From NCBI GenBank assembly GCA_900660155.1, contig CABFPE010000117.1, positions 545,509-609,508 of the forward strand: 64,000 nucleotides of DNA, given 5' to 3'. The first letter of the stretch is position 1; every line of letters begins with the position of its first letter. This stretch comes from Hofstenia miamia. Taxonomy: Eukaryota; Xenacoelomorpha; Acoela; Hofsteniidae. This document shows, in pieces, positions 36,534 through 48,729 of the stretch. Both the position numbers and the translations under genes were made by a program. The notes beneath the pieces are model-generated. The model made no database searches. It was not told the origin of the DNA and worked only from the letters and a program-made list of their open reading frames with translations.

Positions 36534-37793
36534 GAACGGTGTGCTTTGATTTTTTGGTAAAGATTCGCGATAAGCACTTGCCTTCGTAAGGCTACTTCTG
36601 TTAAGTGCACGTATACCTAACCAACACTAGTTAAATAAATTTTGTTAATCTCAGTGAACGGGATAGTTAATTTTTTGTATTAATATACTTATTTAAAAAG
36701 CTGGATTGCAAAATTTCACATCATTTAGAAATTTATTTAACTAAATGCCTGCAACATATGTAAACCACTTGTCCGTGTCTGCCAATTTATCGGTTTGCTG
36801 CATACTTTCTAAACAAAAACTTTCATTATTATATAATGAATTTACGAATTCCAGAATTAGCACTTGTTTTTACAAACTAACGACAGCAGTTTTGATAAAA
36901 TATATCATTAATGGAATTTATAAAATTTTCAAGCTTTTTCTGCTTATTAATCTGTTGCTGCTTGCTACACTGATGTGTCTACTACTGAATAAGTGAAAAA
37001 ATTACATGGTTTTTCAAAATAAGGTTAGCGATAATTAAACTGTTTCAATTACTTCTGAAGCACCCAGCAGTCACGGGTATGGAATATTTCCTAAAGAATT
37101 TGTTGTCAAATATTGCGAATTTTCACTTTTAACATTTAATAACATGTAATTTAATGAATACTTGACATTAAACGTTAGCTATATGTTGCTTTATGTCAGT
37201 GTCAACATTTAGCATTTGGTATTATACTCATTAAATTTTTAGTTTTCTAAGTGAATTTCTTAGCTTAAGTCATAATAAAATAGTGGAAATGACATTTTAC
37301 CTAAAGTCAACTGGCATTGCTGGCTTTGAATTGTAATTAAAATAGTAATGACGAATTCTGACTCTCTACAAACACTTTCAATATCACAACCAAAAAATGC
37401 AGGGGTAATCTCCGTCCCAAATTTCAACGGAAAACTGCAGACACTGAGCTTTCTGACACGCATCTCCTTTGAACTGTTGGATTGCTTCATCTAAATTTCT
37501 GGTGTGATATTTATAAGCAAAAGATCTATTACAAAGTGAGTATACATGTGGCTCAAATATTGAAACCTTTTGCTAGTTTGCATAGGAGAAGTTCTTTTGT
37601 ATTTAGAGATAAAGTACCTATTTAGTAATTCCAACAAATTTGAGTAAATCAGTGAATTTCTGTTGAATATATCTATGAAAGCAGTTGATAAGATGGAAGA
37701 ATAACTATAGATCAGGTGTGTCAAACCTGGGGCTTAAGCCTCCACCCCAACCCGCCAATATTTTGAAAAATGAAATTTATTCTTGTGAATTCA
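36534..37793. other. Non-coding or intronic, possible small exons
   Basis: A minus-strand acceptor at 36618-36617 (GGTTAG) could begin the large Cys-rich exon upstream of its first ATG. Another acceptor (AAATTTAG) before 37490 opens a Gln- and Cys-containing frame of about 33 codons, but no donor in a compatible phase was convincing. Nothing else is recognised. Confidence 0.35.
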
Positions 37794-39112
37794 TTAACAC
37801 TAGAAATGCGACGATAGGTCAAAATGACCTATAATCATCTTTTGTTTGATTTATTGTTCATTCAACAAAAATATCAGCAGGTACATATACTTCCGACTAT
37901 GTTGATAATCTCATTGAATTTGTTATTTGCAAAAAATTTTGTTTCTATTTGATAATTTTCGCATTTGAAGCATCAGTTGTAAATTTATTCTCGAGAGATT
38001 TTATTTGATTTTGTAATTTTGTCGTTGTCTTAGCAAATTGAAAAACATTGTTACAGATCTCTTATTATAATTACTGTATTTTTTCAATGTAACTTCCATA
38101 TTATTATGTTAATAATTTACAAATTAGATGTCACAACAATAAGTCACTTGGCATATTACATATCAAAGCTGTGAATAAATAAGTTTTAATTATTCATTTT
38201 ATAACAAAGCACATGCTATTGGCTGCAAACTGATATTTTCGGCTATTTCAGCAAAATAGACAAATGCTGAATGTTTCTTCCAAATTGTATGTGTCGAATA
38301 ATATAAATTTTTCAAAAACAAGATTTTTGTAATTATAACATCCGTAAGTATAACATATTCTTCTTCATATATGAAAGAGCAAAATTACAATTTGCTCTCC
38401 TCCTGAAAGAGTTCCTATATATAGGGATGAATGCTTAACTGGAAGAACTGAAACGATGAAATATCTTAAAAAACTAAGTTTTCCTTTTTGAAATTAGGAA
38501 TATTTTGAATCATGGCAATTGTTGTATAGTTTTATAAATGAGATTGTGAATATTATTTATTCTAAGTAATTGTTTACAAATATTTATTTTCTGTTTGAAC
38601 AATGCACATATCGTACGTAATAATTTAAAATAAGAAAACCCTGAACAATTACTAAAAGAATCTTTGTGAAAGACTACTTTTTGCACGAAATCTTTTATCA
38701 TGAAACCTGACTTACGTACAGAAAAAGTCGTCCACATTTGGAGTTTTGAATGAGACATATTGTAAAATTGATTTTCATACTTGAGCAATGAAATTCATTA
38801 GAAAGCATGTCAAATATGTAATTTGGTTAGATTAAAAAGAAATGTTAGTGACTAGAAAACTTTACACTTTTAAGAAAATGGAAAGCTTTTTTCAGGAATG
38901 TGTTTATAATAAACATCCTGTTGTTTTTTAAATGAAACCCGTTTTTACCATATTTTCAAACATCTATTCTTCAATCTTATACTGAAACTTTCAAATTGTT
39001 GGTGGATGTCAAATTGTGAAAACTTTTACAAAATTGTATTGCAGTACCTGATGTACTTAAAAACATTCATTCAAATTATCACCAAAATTACGGCTGAAAT
39101 AAAATAGTTTAA

Positions 39113-39190
39113 TTCCGAGGTCTAGGACCTATTGAGACAACAACTAACCTCAACTGGTTCAATTAGAACATCCAAACTCATAGAGGTAAG
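39113..39190 (+). repeat. Dispersed repeat, second copy
   Basis: Resembles the complement of 31080-31165, sharing TCTAGGACCYATTG and an AACCTCAA word. Family unknown. Confidence 0.35.
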
Positions 39191-39625
39191 CTGTGCACAA
39201 ATTTAGGGCTTCAGCACTGCCAGCATCAGGGTTGGGGTATCCATCCAAAAGGTACAGCTTAATGGAAAAATAACGAAGGCCTTTTCCTAGTTAATTTTAA
39301 TACTTTGGAAAGGCAAGAATTTTCACAACCATAATAGATATCAAAACCATAACCCTAGAAACACGAACTTGTCTTTTGGAGGTCCTTAAGTCAACATTTA
39401 TAAACGTCCAAAAGACGTCAATATCTGTCCTCATAATGGTTTCAAAACGACATGATTTGCGAATAAATAAAGTAAGGTAACTTAATCTGATAACGTTTAC
39501 AACCTATGTTTTTATTACTGAACTTCTAAATATTTAAACACAATCGAACATCTAGTAGTTGCACTTACAAATTATGCCACTAATATCATTTATAAAGAAG
39601 AATTTAATAGCTTTACTTTTGACAT

Positions 39626-40704
39626 ATCTAATTTCACTCTTGGAAACGTTGTCCTAAGGTTCCTTCCAATTTTGCATATATTTATCATTTCATGAGCAAT
39701 AAATGCCTAAAAATTTTTTCAAGAAATCATCAAACATTTTATAGGATTCCTAGGCCATTTAATGTTAATGATATTTAATTCTTAACACGTGCATTACAAT
39801 ATTCTCATTTTCACATGAAAACTAAAAATCACGCTATAAAATACGAAAGAAATGGATGTCCGTCGATGATAATTCTGAGAACGATTTGGCCTTTAGTCGA
39901 TCTCTGAAATTGTCAAAAATAAAAAAGAAAATTATGAATCTGAATGCTCGATGTAAATTAAAAAGCAAGAAGGCGCATAGTTATAGAAGATAGAGAAGAA
40001 GAGCCTGAAAGGAAATCTGTATCTTCTGTTACAGAATCAGGTGGAGATTGCAAAATATCTACAGAAGAATTACAGAAAAGAAAAGAAAGAGCATATCGTA
40101 GTCTTGAGCCAGTAAAGATCAGCCATAATGTACATTTTGAACGTTTACTGTACTAAGATGTTTCNATCTAATTTCACTCTTGGAAACGTTGTCCTAAGGT
40201 TCCTTCCAATTTTGCATATATTTATCATTTCATGAGCAATAAATGCCTAAAAATTTTTTCAAGAAATCATCAAACATTTTATAGGATTCCTAGGCCATTT
40301 AATGTTAATGATATTTAATTCTTAACACGTGCATTACAATATTCTCATTTTCACATGAAAACTAAAAATCACGCTATAAAATACGAAAGAAATGGATGTC
40401 CGTCGATGATAATTCTGAGAACGATTTGGCCTTTAGTCGATCTCTGAAATTGTCAAAAATAAAAAAGAAAATTATGAATCTGAATGCTCGATGTAAATTA
40501 AAAAGCAAGAAGGCGCATAGTTATAGAAGATAGAGAAGAAGAGCCTGAAAGGAAATCTGTATCTTCTGTTACAGAATCAGGTGGAGATTGCAAAATATCT
40601 ACAGAAGAATTACAGAAAAGAAAAGAAAGAGCATATCGTAGTCTTGAGCCAGTAAAGATCAGCCATAATGTACATTTTGAACGTTTACTGTACTAAGATG
40701 TTTC
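39626..40704. repeat. 539-base exact duplication across a single N
   Basis: 39626-40164 and 40166-40704 agree line by line with no difference I can see, joined by a lone N at 40165. An exact copy meeting at an N points to unmerged contig overlap, not to biology. Confidence 0.9.
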
Positions 40705-41208
40705 CAAATTGTAATCTAGCATGTGTATTTATTTGGTTTTTTTCATTCGTGTATATTTAGTTAAGTAATACATTTTTCTATTATATTTTCATATCAGAAA
40801 ACTCACATAAAGATTTTTTAGAATGGCTAGACCCCCTGATTTTTAGGGGTTTGACGTCAATACTATTATTCCAAATATATATTCAGATTTTTGGATGCGA
40901 TCCTTGGAGCGTATTCGTTAAGATCAATCTCCATTGCCATTACAACGTTTGATAATATTTTATGCATGTCAGAATGAAGTTAGAAAAGAAGCAATTGAAA
41001 ATATTGAATTTGCCATAATCAGAAACTCCAAAATATGCCTTGAATGCCATTGAACAGGAAAGTCCATTTTGCGATTCTAAATGATGAAGCACTAAATACC
41101 ATGGGGAATTTAACATATCTGCAAAAAGATTAAAAAGTGAAATTGTAAAATTCATTTGAATAAGCTGTAATAAAAATTTTGGAGGATTCCCGAAAAAATA
41201 GTTTTTAA

Positions 41209-41978
41209 CCCTATTCCAGTTGGGCTTTTTTATGTACGTTAAACAGTTGGGGGGGCAAATTTGCCCCCCCCTGTCTAGAATGCTCATTTCTTGACGAAAT
41301 TCGATAAAACTTTGTAGGGTCGTAGTATGACATGTTACCATGAAGAAAAAAAGGTACCATCGTTTTTGGTCACATGGTCATGTGATGACGTCATCATTTT
41401 ATGTCGACTTAACTGATTTTACCATTTTTGCAACAAAAATTGAATAAAAAGCATCTTATACATATTTTTTGATGTATATTGGATACTTATAACATAATTA
41501 GTTTCCAAACATCATTTGGTTAAAATTTGAACAGATTTTGAGCATTATTTATTGCGAAAATTAAAAATATGACGTCATCGCGGGTCGTAAAATAGACTTT
41601 TTTCCACATTTTTCATTTTTTGAACCACAAATTGATATAAAAACAAAAGGAAAGTTTTTTTCATTGATTCGTGTTACCTTAGACATAATACATTGGAAAA
41701 CCTACGTCTCAAAGCTTATAAAGACAAAAATATTGTGCTGTAGCCTCAAAAAAACTAGGTATTTTACCGTTTTTTTACCGAAATTTTGCCAATAGACCTC
41801 CAGAAAATGCTTACAGAGCAAAAAGTACAGGTCCTTTTGACTCAAAATTTTCAGGGATTGGTTATAGATAAATTTTGTTCACTGAGTCGAAAAATTTAGT
41901 TGTGTAATGGGGTCTAAAAAAAGTTATAAAAAATCTAAAGACAGGGGGGCAATTTTGCCCCCCCCAACTGGAATAGGG
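41209..41978. mobile_element. Non-autonomous TTAA element (piggyBac type)
   Basis: TTAA at 41205-41208 and 41979-41982 flanks inverted repeats beginning CCCTATTCCAGTTGGG. Inside each end is a G/C palindrome around GGGGCAAATTTGCCCC (left) and GGGGCAATTTTGCCCC (right). The left end carries about 27 extra bases between the TIR and the palindrome. The 770-base interior has no transposase. Two TGACGTCAT words lie inside. The end structure and TTAA target are those of piggyBac derivatives. Confidence 0.85.
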
Positions 41979-42164
41979 TTAAGCTGTAGGACATGGACAT
42001 AAATGTATGTCAAAAAGATCAATAATGTGAGAAGACAAGATATGTAGAAACAGTTTTCTTCTTCGTGTAGTGGTACATATCTGGGAATGAAAAAGGATTA
42101 TAAGAACAAATCTAATGTGTTATAACATCCAGGGTCAAAACGACCCCTACTGTATATATTAAGT

Positions 42165-43054
42165 ATACGAGGTGCATACAATTATATATTTCATAAAAAC
42201 AAAAGTATCACTAACGTTCAACATAGTCTCCCTTAACTTCAATGCACTTAGACCATCAGTGCTCAAGTGTCCCAATTTCAGGATGGAAGTCTTGTGGTTT
42301 TAAATTGAACCACTCACCCACGGCGGATTTCAGCTCCTCGTCTGTGTCCAAAGCGCCTCCCTGAAGGTCGCACTTCAAAGTAAGAAAATGTTTGAATCAG
42401 ATCGGGGCTGTAGGCTGCGTAAGCCAACTGTTCGAAGCCCTTTTGATTGATTGTAGCTTGTGCCACACACCTCTTGTGCACCGGCACATTGTCATGCATA
42501 AGTAGCACACCACGAATCAGCAATCCTCGCCTCTTCTCCTTGATTGTTTGACGAAGCTTGACCATCAGATCCAAGTAGTACACACAAGTCATGGTGGCAA
42601 GCAGTCGATAAAAGAAGACCCTTCGACGCCCAGAAGACTTATTGTCATCATTTTGCCTGTTGATGACTGAATCCGAAGCTTCCTTGCAAGAGAGGAGTCA
42701 CTGTGCTTCAACTGCCAAGTGACGATCTTGCTCACAGAGTCACAGTTCTCATCTCTAGTTACCAGTCTCAGATGGAGGTGTCTCTGGCAGACACCTTGTA
42801 GAGATGAAGATGATTGTGAAGAATCTTCAAAACGTTCTATTCTGAAATGTCAAACGATGATCAATCATCAAAGAAATAGTTTTCTAAGGACTGATGGCCT
42901 CGCCTGAACCTAGGACCCGATAGGCGAATATGGAATATTCAGGAGCATCTTGCTGTTGCACCTTCGCCATCTGTTCCGTGTTTTCTTTTGCCAAAGAATC
43001 TTCTATGACAAGGAATTTGATGAAGGCTTTGCATTCAATCAGTGACAATTCCAT
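42165..43054 (-). pseudogene. Mariner (SETMAR-type) transposase pseudogene
   Basis: ATG at 43054 starts MELSLIECKAFIKFLVIEDS, the usual beginning of mariner transposases of this group. After a frame break come TWQLKHSDSSLARKLRIQ near 42720, MMTISLLGVEGSSFIDCLPP near 42640, an open stretch KEKRRGLLIRGVLLMHDNVP with the second catalytic Asp near 42490, and AYSPDLIQTFSYFEV with the third near 42390. Stops and frameshifts disable it, and a section between the N-terminal and catalytic parts is missing. Terminal repeats were not clear. Confidence 0.8.
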
Positions 43055-43324
43055 TTTCTACATTGATTCAATGAGTTTGCAGTCTTCTTATAAATGAATT
43101 GATAAACCAATTGAACAGTTCTATGGCTGTGAACATAATTAACATCGGTCAACTTACACACGAAATTAGAACCTAATTTATCATCTCTTTATGCACTGGA
43201 AAGTACTAAACTGGTCAAATGACTCCTATAAATGTCTTAGTGTTAAAACACAAAAGAGAAAAGAGAAATTCAGAAGAGGAGATTACAGCATCAATAAAAA
43301 GTATGTGAGCAAGTTCTATTAAAA

Positions 43325-43328
43325 NNNN
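43325..43328. other. Four-N gap beside a (TA)n tract
   Basis: NNNN followed by a TA run to 43347. Probably an unresolved microsatellite length. Confidence 0.9.
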
Positions 43329-43719
43329 ATATATATATATATATATACCTGAAATTACTATTAGTGTTAAAATATCTAGTCTGCTTCACCTAGATCAGCA
43401 ATTCTTCATCTGAATCAATAACCCTTATAAGCAATATGATTAAGCATGTATTCATATCTGTAACTGAAATTAAGAAGTTTAATTACACCTGGAATTTCAG
43501 TCAGGGCTCAAATTAGGAGGTATTGCACCCCAATCTGTGCTATAATTTCAGTAAAAATTTTTAACCAAAATCAAATTTGAATTTCAGAATCAGACTATAT
43601 CATCATATGAATATAGATACATGTGGTAGTGATGGACATCTCTTTACACGTAAGATAAGATATTCCTTATTCAGATAAATGTTAACAATCAGGAACTGGC
43701 AATTTATCGGAATAGCCTC

Positions 43720-44080
43720 ATCAAATATACAAAACATACGTACAAATACATACAATAGAATATAACATTATATACAATAAATCTGTTAGGCTAATGATTA
43801 ATTACTATAAAAGATTTTAAGAACAAGGTGTTGTATAGTCATTATTATATATCCTAGCCTTGCTTTAACCAAGATATACCTTTGTTTACGAAAAATTTTA
43901 ATGTGCTTTTTAAAAGCTTGCTATTTTTCATTGTTCATTATCTCTTTAGGTAATGAGATCCAAGTTCGAATAGCAGTATTAATGAATGATTGCTTCAAAA
44001 CTTTTTCTTTATATTTAGTACAGATAAAGTGTTTTGATCTGGAATTCTGCTTGTGAATAAAACTTGGCATTAAACTAATA
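43720..44080 (-). pseudogene. LINE ORF2 C-terminal relic
   Basis: The minus-strand frame reads KVLKQSFINTAIRTWISLPK, followed by an FKKHIKIF stretch. This is the standard end of CR1/Jockey-like ORF2 proteins (S-F-I-x-x-A-I-x-x-W-N-x-L-P). It is interrupted by one stop. No upstream reverse transcriptase motif is visible, so this is a 5'-truncated 3' end. Confidence 0.6.
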
Positions 44081-44590
44081 TTGCATTAAATGTGTGGTAT
44101 TATGCAGACATGTGATTGAACAACAATGGTTGGTGCAATTGAACATGAGCGAATTAATTTTTTCTTGCATATGTACTGAAAACTATTGACATTGCTGATG
44201 TAGAAGAAAAACGGAGTGCAGCTGTGTTATTTTTCAGGAAAATATGCAACTATCGGGAAAGGTAGGATAGAGCCTAGCATTTCTGCTACTAGGTCGGACT
44301 GTTTCTTGCCAAAAAATCTTAGTGGGGGGTCCATCCCGGGAGCCTCTTCTGAATCCGCCACTGATTAAAATTATATCTTCGTACAGTCCTTTTATTTTGA
44401 TAGAATTTATGCTATTTATTCTAAATCATATATGTTTACTATAGAAACTCGTAATACCATTTGCAGAACAAAAAAGTGCAAATGTATAAACTGACTTCAA
44501 CTAATCTTAAAGTGCAATATTACGCATAACATGCATATACGCATAGATTATAATTAAAGGCTGTTTTCAGCATTTAGCCTAAAAAATTAC
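44081..44590. other. Intronic or intergenic with a CAGTGGCG-type end
   Basis: No gene. At 44357-44300 the minus strand reads CAGTGGCGGATTCAGAAGAG and continues into a GC-rich stretch, a terminus seen on many DNA-transposon remnants. Similar ends occur near 53680 (minus) and 63169 (plus). Confidence 0.35.
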
Positions 44591-47500
44591 CTTGAGTTTG
44601 TAAAACGCAATGCCTTCTGTAAATGCAAATCCAAACATTGTAAATGGCTCTCGATTTTGTTTTACAATAACTGGTCCGCAATGCACTAGCTTCTCTGATT
44701 TTATCAACCCTAATAGAATTTCCTTTTGCTTCAAATGGTTCCAATCTGTATGTGTCTTCTTTGAAAAGGCTTTGAAGAAAAAATTGTGTATTTTTTCTCT
44801 AAAAATATATAAAATAGCAAGATTATTTATGAATATAGCTAATCGAAAATTTCATCACTATACTTAGAGCAACTTTTACAAATTGCAAAGCACTTTTCTA
44901 ATTAAAATTCGTAGGCATCTTAAATGATAGTTTAGTTCTTGTAGATAATCAGAATACATTGTAAACATGGCTGTACTCCTAAATATTTAACAAAGAAAAT
45001 CTTAATTTGAGTACTGTGTTTTATATAGTATATTTTGGGAAAATTTCATTTCTCAACAAATAAAATTCAACACACCAAACCCGATAATGCAAACCCTAAC
45101 AAGAGAAGCTGGGTCCAAAATTAAATTTATCAAGGTGGGCTTAGCCCCCTCTTCTCCCACATCGAGTACACCCTGGTTATAAAGTTTATTGTTAATCAAT
45201 TATTTCAAATGAATTGAATGTCAACAATGACTGTTTACCTTTGTAGTATTTAATAATCTATACATAAATTCATTCAAAATGCAAAGTTTTTGAATAACCA
45301 ATCATCTATAAGATGCAAGTAAACTTTTTAAGTTAGAAACTTTGAATAACATATTTAACTAGTAATGATTGTACACAAACATTTAAGAGCTGAACTAAAT
45401 TGAGCTACCAATACAATACTTAGCACTAGAAAGTCCAATGATTCTATATCTTAAATTCATGCAGCTGTCAGAATTGACGCATTTAAGTAAAACTAACAAA
45501 AACAAAACAAATGAAAGAAAAGTGTCAGAAGAACAAAATGAGCTGTTTTTCTATTTAAATTCTCATTTCATGAGGAATTACAAATGCATTTAAGATGTGC
45601 AAAGTGGTCAAATTTGACCGCTCGGACTTTCCGTGTTAAACAAGAAATAAATTGATAACAACTATTTAACACTGGTAGTGATAATTGAGTAAATAAATAA
45701 GTATTCATTGCTAAAGCTAAAATATAACTTTAGATAACATAAAAATGCTACAAATTACTTTATTGCCCATTTAAATGATGTGTGCAGAGGGTGAAAGACT
45801 GCGGATTTATTAATTAATAGAATTAAATAATCATGTTTCCAAAAATAAACATTGTAATGTAGTAGATTGCACGAAAACAATTATAAGATAAGCATATATG
45901 GATAAATTGATAACAAAATCTACAGTGCTGGGAAAATTTTTTAAAAATATATTTCATAAAATATTTTTGGAATTGGGCTACCTTTGAACGTTTCCAAGCA
46001 AAGTAAAACAAAAAAAAATTCAATTTAAAATTACCTTTTCAATAATAGTGTAAATTCACACAGAAATATTAGAAATATAGTGATTTTCGCATAGTTTTAA
46101 GGAATTTATAGGATATAATTTTAGATCTGTAGACATTTCTGAGACCTAAGTAAAACTAACAAAAACAAAACAAATGAAAGAAAAGTGTCAGAAGAACAAA
46201 ATGAGCTGTTTTTCTATTTAAATTCTCATTTCATGAAGAATTACAAATGCATTTAAGATGTGCAAAGTGGTCAAATTTGACCGCTCGGACTTTCCGTGTT
46301 AAACAAGAAATAAATTGATAACAACTATTTAACACTGGTAGTGATAATTGAGTAAATAAATACGTATTCATTGCTAAAGCTAAAATATAACTTTAGAAAA
46401 CACAAAAATGCGACAAATCACTTTAATGCCCATTTAAATGATGTGTGCAGAGGGTGAAAGACTGCGGATTTATTAATTTATAGAATTAAATAATCATGTT
46501 TCCAAAAATAAACATTGTAATGTAGTAGATTGCACGAAAACAATTATAAGATAAGCATATATGGATAAATTGATAACAAAATCTACAGTGCTGGGAAAAT
46601 TTATTAAAAATATATTTTATAAAATATTTTTGGAATTGGGCTACCTTTGAACGTTTCATAGCAAAGAAAAACAACAAAAAATTCAATTTAAAATTACCTT
46701 TTCAATAATAGTGTAAATTCACACAGAAATATTAGAAATATAGTGATTTTCGCATAGTTTTAAGGAATTTATAGGAAATAATTTTAGATCTGTAGACATT
46801 TCTGAGACCCTACATGAATTTAAACAACACCTTTTTAAATCAAGATAAAACTGATTGTTATAAGTAATCAATAAATATATGTAAATAAGCTTAAGTAGAA
46901 GTCTTGGATAAATAAATTATCATATTCCAGAGTTCATTTGAAATATGGTACCTCAGTAAATTTAGCTACACTGCACTGTAATATTTAATATCGTGAATAT
47001 TTATAAAACTCACTTAATAGTGGATTCCTCCAAGCGATGCAAGACGGATTTTATATTATCGCAATTTCTTGATAATAGCAGATGACTATTGCGGACAGCA
47101 CTAGCAAAAAATAGTTTTCTAAAGACGTCATGTTTAAGATGAGTATAGTTCTTCATGATGCCAGTATCATTGGAAGCGCTTAAAAAGATTTGGTCTAACT
47201 CTATAGGATAAGCTTCCCATCTAGAAATTTCCATAGTAGTGATTCCAATAGTTAAGTTAGCTAGCAATTGTCTAAATGAACGAAGTTATTGAACATTATA
47301 TAAATCGTTTAAGAACCACGTCAAAGTGAAGAATATTTGTATATACGAATCTATCTTTACTCATCAAAGACATACCTTTGATTTTTACTGAATTTTTCTG
47401 CATTTGGAGTATCACATTTGAATGGGTTAGAAGAGAGAAACTTTAGCACCGATGCACTGAACTTATGATAGCAAAAGAATTTGCGAAATGAATCGATTAT

Positions 47501-47705
47501 CAAGGTCCATTGCTTTGATTTTTCTGTAGAATCATCGATTACAAACAATGATTTTATCAATGAATCGTGCAAATTACATATTTCATCAATCGAGTCATGC
47601 AAATTCTGGTAGCATACAAACTTTTCTCTTGCATCTAGCAAAGACTGCAAATGCTTCTGCTCTGACTTAAAAAATAATTTTAAGTTTTGCATTAAACTTG
47701 CAGGC
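44591..47705 (-). CDS. Unrecognised spliced gene, three internal exons
   Basis: Exons 47705-47376, 47271-47014 and 44798-44591 join in phase (2, 2, then 0). Splice sites are good: acceptors ACTTTTAG, TTCATTTAG and ATTTTTAG; donors GTATGT, GTGAGT and GTAATT. Together they encode about 265 residues, predicted mostly helical: LKLFFKSEQKHLQSLL, then NLHDSIDEICNLHDSLIKSL, later TIGITTMEISRWEAYPIELD, and finally HCGPVIVKQNREPFTMFGFA. No signal peptide or membrane segment is visible. The 2.2 kb second intron contains the 663-base tandem duplication and a MITE. Upstream and downstream exons are missing from the model; a phase-0 candidate ending in a stop lies near 37.68 kb but is weak. No family recognised. 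Confidence 0.55.
45424..45635. mobile_element. Small piggyBac-like MITE
   Basis: The left end CACTAGAAAGTCC and the complement of the right end CACGGAAAGTCC match, with TTAG (decayed TTAA) on the left and TTAA at 45636-45639 on the right. The right end holds a GGTCAAATTTGACC palindrome like that at 37.8 kb. 212 bases, non-coding, inside an intron of the gene at 44.6-47.7 kb. Confidence 0.5.
45484..46809. repeat. 663-base tandem duplication
   Basis: 45484-46146 and 46147-46809 are head-to-tail copies with scattered substitutions and no N at the junction. Copy 2 contains only the right end of the MITE at 45424-45635, so the duplication came after that insertion. The two 66-codon minus-strand frames it contains are copies of each other and show no coding signal. 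It lies in an intron. Confidence 0.85.
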
Positions 47706-48653
47706 CTAAAAGTATATGTTCAGGCATAGTACAACTATTTTGTATGACATGATCATCCAAAGATGTTGTGTTATAAGACACTATTATATTTTTATAAATT
47801 TTAATAAGTTATTTTGCATTTTCGTAATTGGTTGGTCTCTAAAAACAATAAATTTTATAACTTTGATTTAACGGNTAGCAAGATTATTTATGAATATAGC
47901 TAATCGAAAATTTCATCACTATACTTAGAGCAACTTTTACAAATTGCAAAGCACTTTTCTAATTAAAATTCGTAGGCATCTTAAATGATAGTTTAGTTCT
48001 TGTAGATAATCAGAATACATTGTAAACATGGCTGTACTCCTAAATATTTAACAAAGAAAATCTTAATTTGAGTACTGTGTTTTATATAGTATATTTTGGG
48101 AAAATTTCATTTCTCAACAAATAAAATTCAACACACCAAACCCGATAATGCAAACCTTAACAAGAGAAGCTGGGTCCAAAATTGAATTTATCAAGGTGGG
48201 CTTAGCCCCCTCTTCTCCCACATCGAGTACACAATAGTTATAATGTTTATTGTTAATCAATTATTTCAAATGAATTGAATGTCAACAATGACTGTTTACC
48301 TTTGTAGTATTTAATAATCTATACATAAATTCATTCAAAATGCAAAGTTCTTGAATAACCAATCATCTATAAGATGCAAGTAAACTTTTTAAGTTAGAAA
48401 CTTTGAATAACATATTTAACTAGTAATGATTGTACACAAACATTTAAGAGCTNTAATTTTAAGTTTTGCATTAAACTTGCAGGCCTAAAAGTATATGTTC
48501 AGGCATAGTACAACTATTTTGTATGACATGATCATCCAAAGATGTTGTGTTATAAGACACTATTATATTTTTATAAATTTTAATAAGTTATTTTGCATTT
48601 TCGTAATTGGTTGGTCTCTAAAAACAATAAATTTTATAACTTTGATTTAACGG
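47675..48653. repeat. Misplaced copy of 44815-45391 between two single Ns
   Basis: 47876-48452 repeats 44815-45391 (577 bases, a few differences) and is bounded by lone Ns at 47875 and 48453. The sequence after it, 48454-48653, repeats 47675-47874. Removing the insert and one flank restores a continuous sequence, so this is very likely an assembly or gap-filling error. Confidence 0.85.
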
Positions 48654-48729
48654 CTAAGAACATCTCATTTTATGTAGATTTATGTAATTAAATATATAAA
48701 TATACAGTAAATGAACCCTATATAGGGGG

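Larger units (their letters stand above)
37798..43242. mobile_element. Candidate decayed piggyBac-like element with nested insertions
   Basis: The left edge reads TTAACACTAGAAATGCG, followed by a GGTCAAAATGACC palindrome. The right edge, complemented, reads TTAACACTAAGACATTT, followed by GGAGTCATTTGACC. TTAA borders both sides, as for piggyBac. Inside, an ATG near 39853 (MSVDDNSENDLAF) opens an acidic then basic frame resembling a transposase N-terminus, but the catalytic domain cannot be recognised. Younger elements sit within it at 41209-41978 and 42165-43054. The pairing of such distant, imperfect ends may be accidental, so this is tentative. Confidence 0.3.

Noticed and set aside
37392-37490. 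Possible exon after acceptor AAATTTAG (minus), with Cys and Gln
   Set aside because: The only donors available (GTTGTG, GTGATA) are weak and the join to the Cys-rich exon is not convincing in phase.
37636-37680. Possible phase-0 terminal exon for the gene at 44.6-47.7 kb, ending FTDLLKFVGITK
   Set aside because: The acceptor is reasonable and the frame ends in a stop, but 13 codons after a 6.9 kb intron is too little evidence.
45823-46686. Two near-identical 66-codon minus-strand frames
   Set aside because: They are copies made by the tandem duplication, have no splice or start context, and lie inside an intron.
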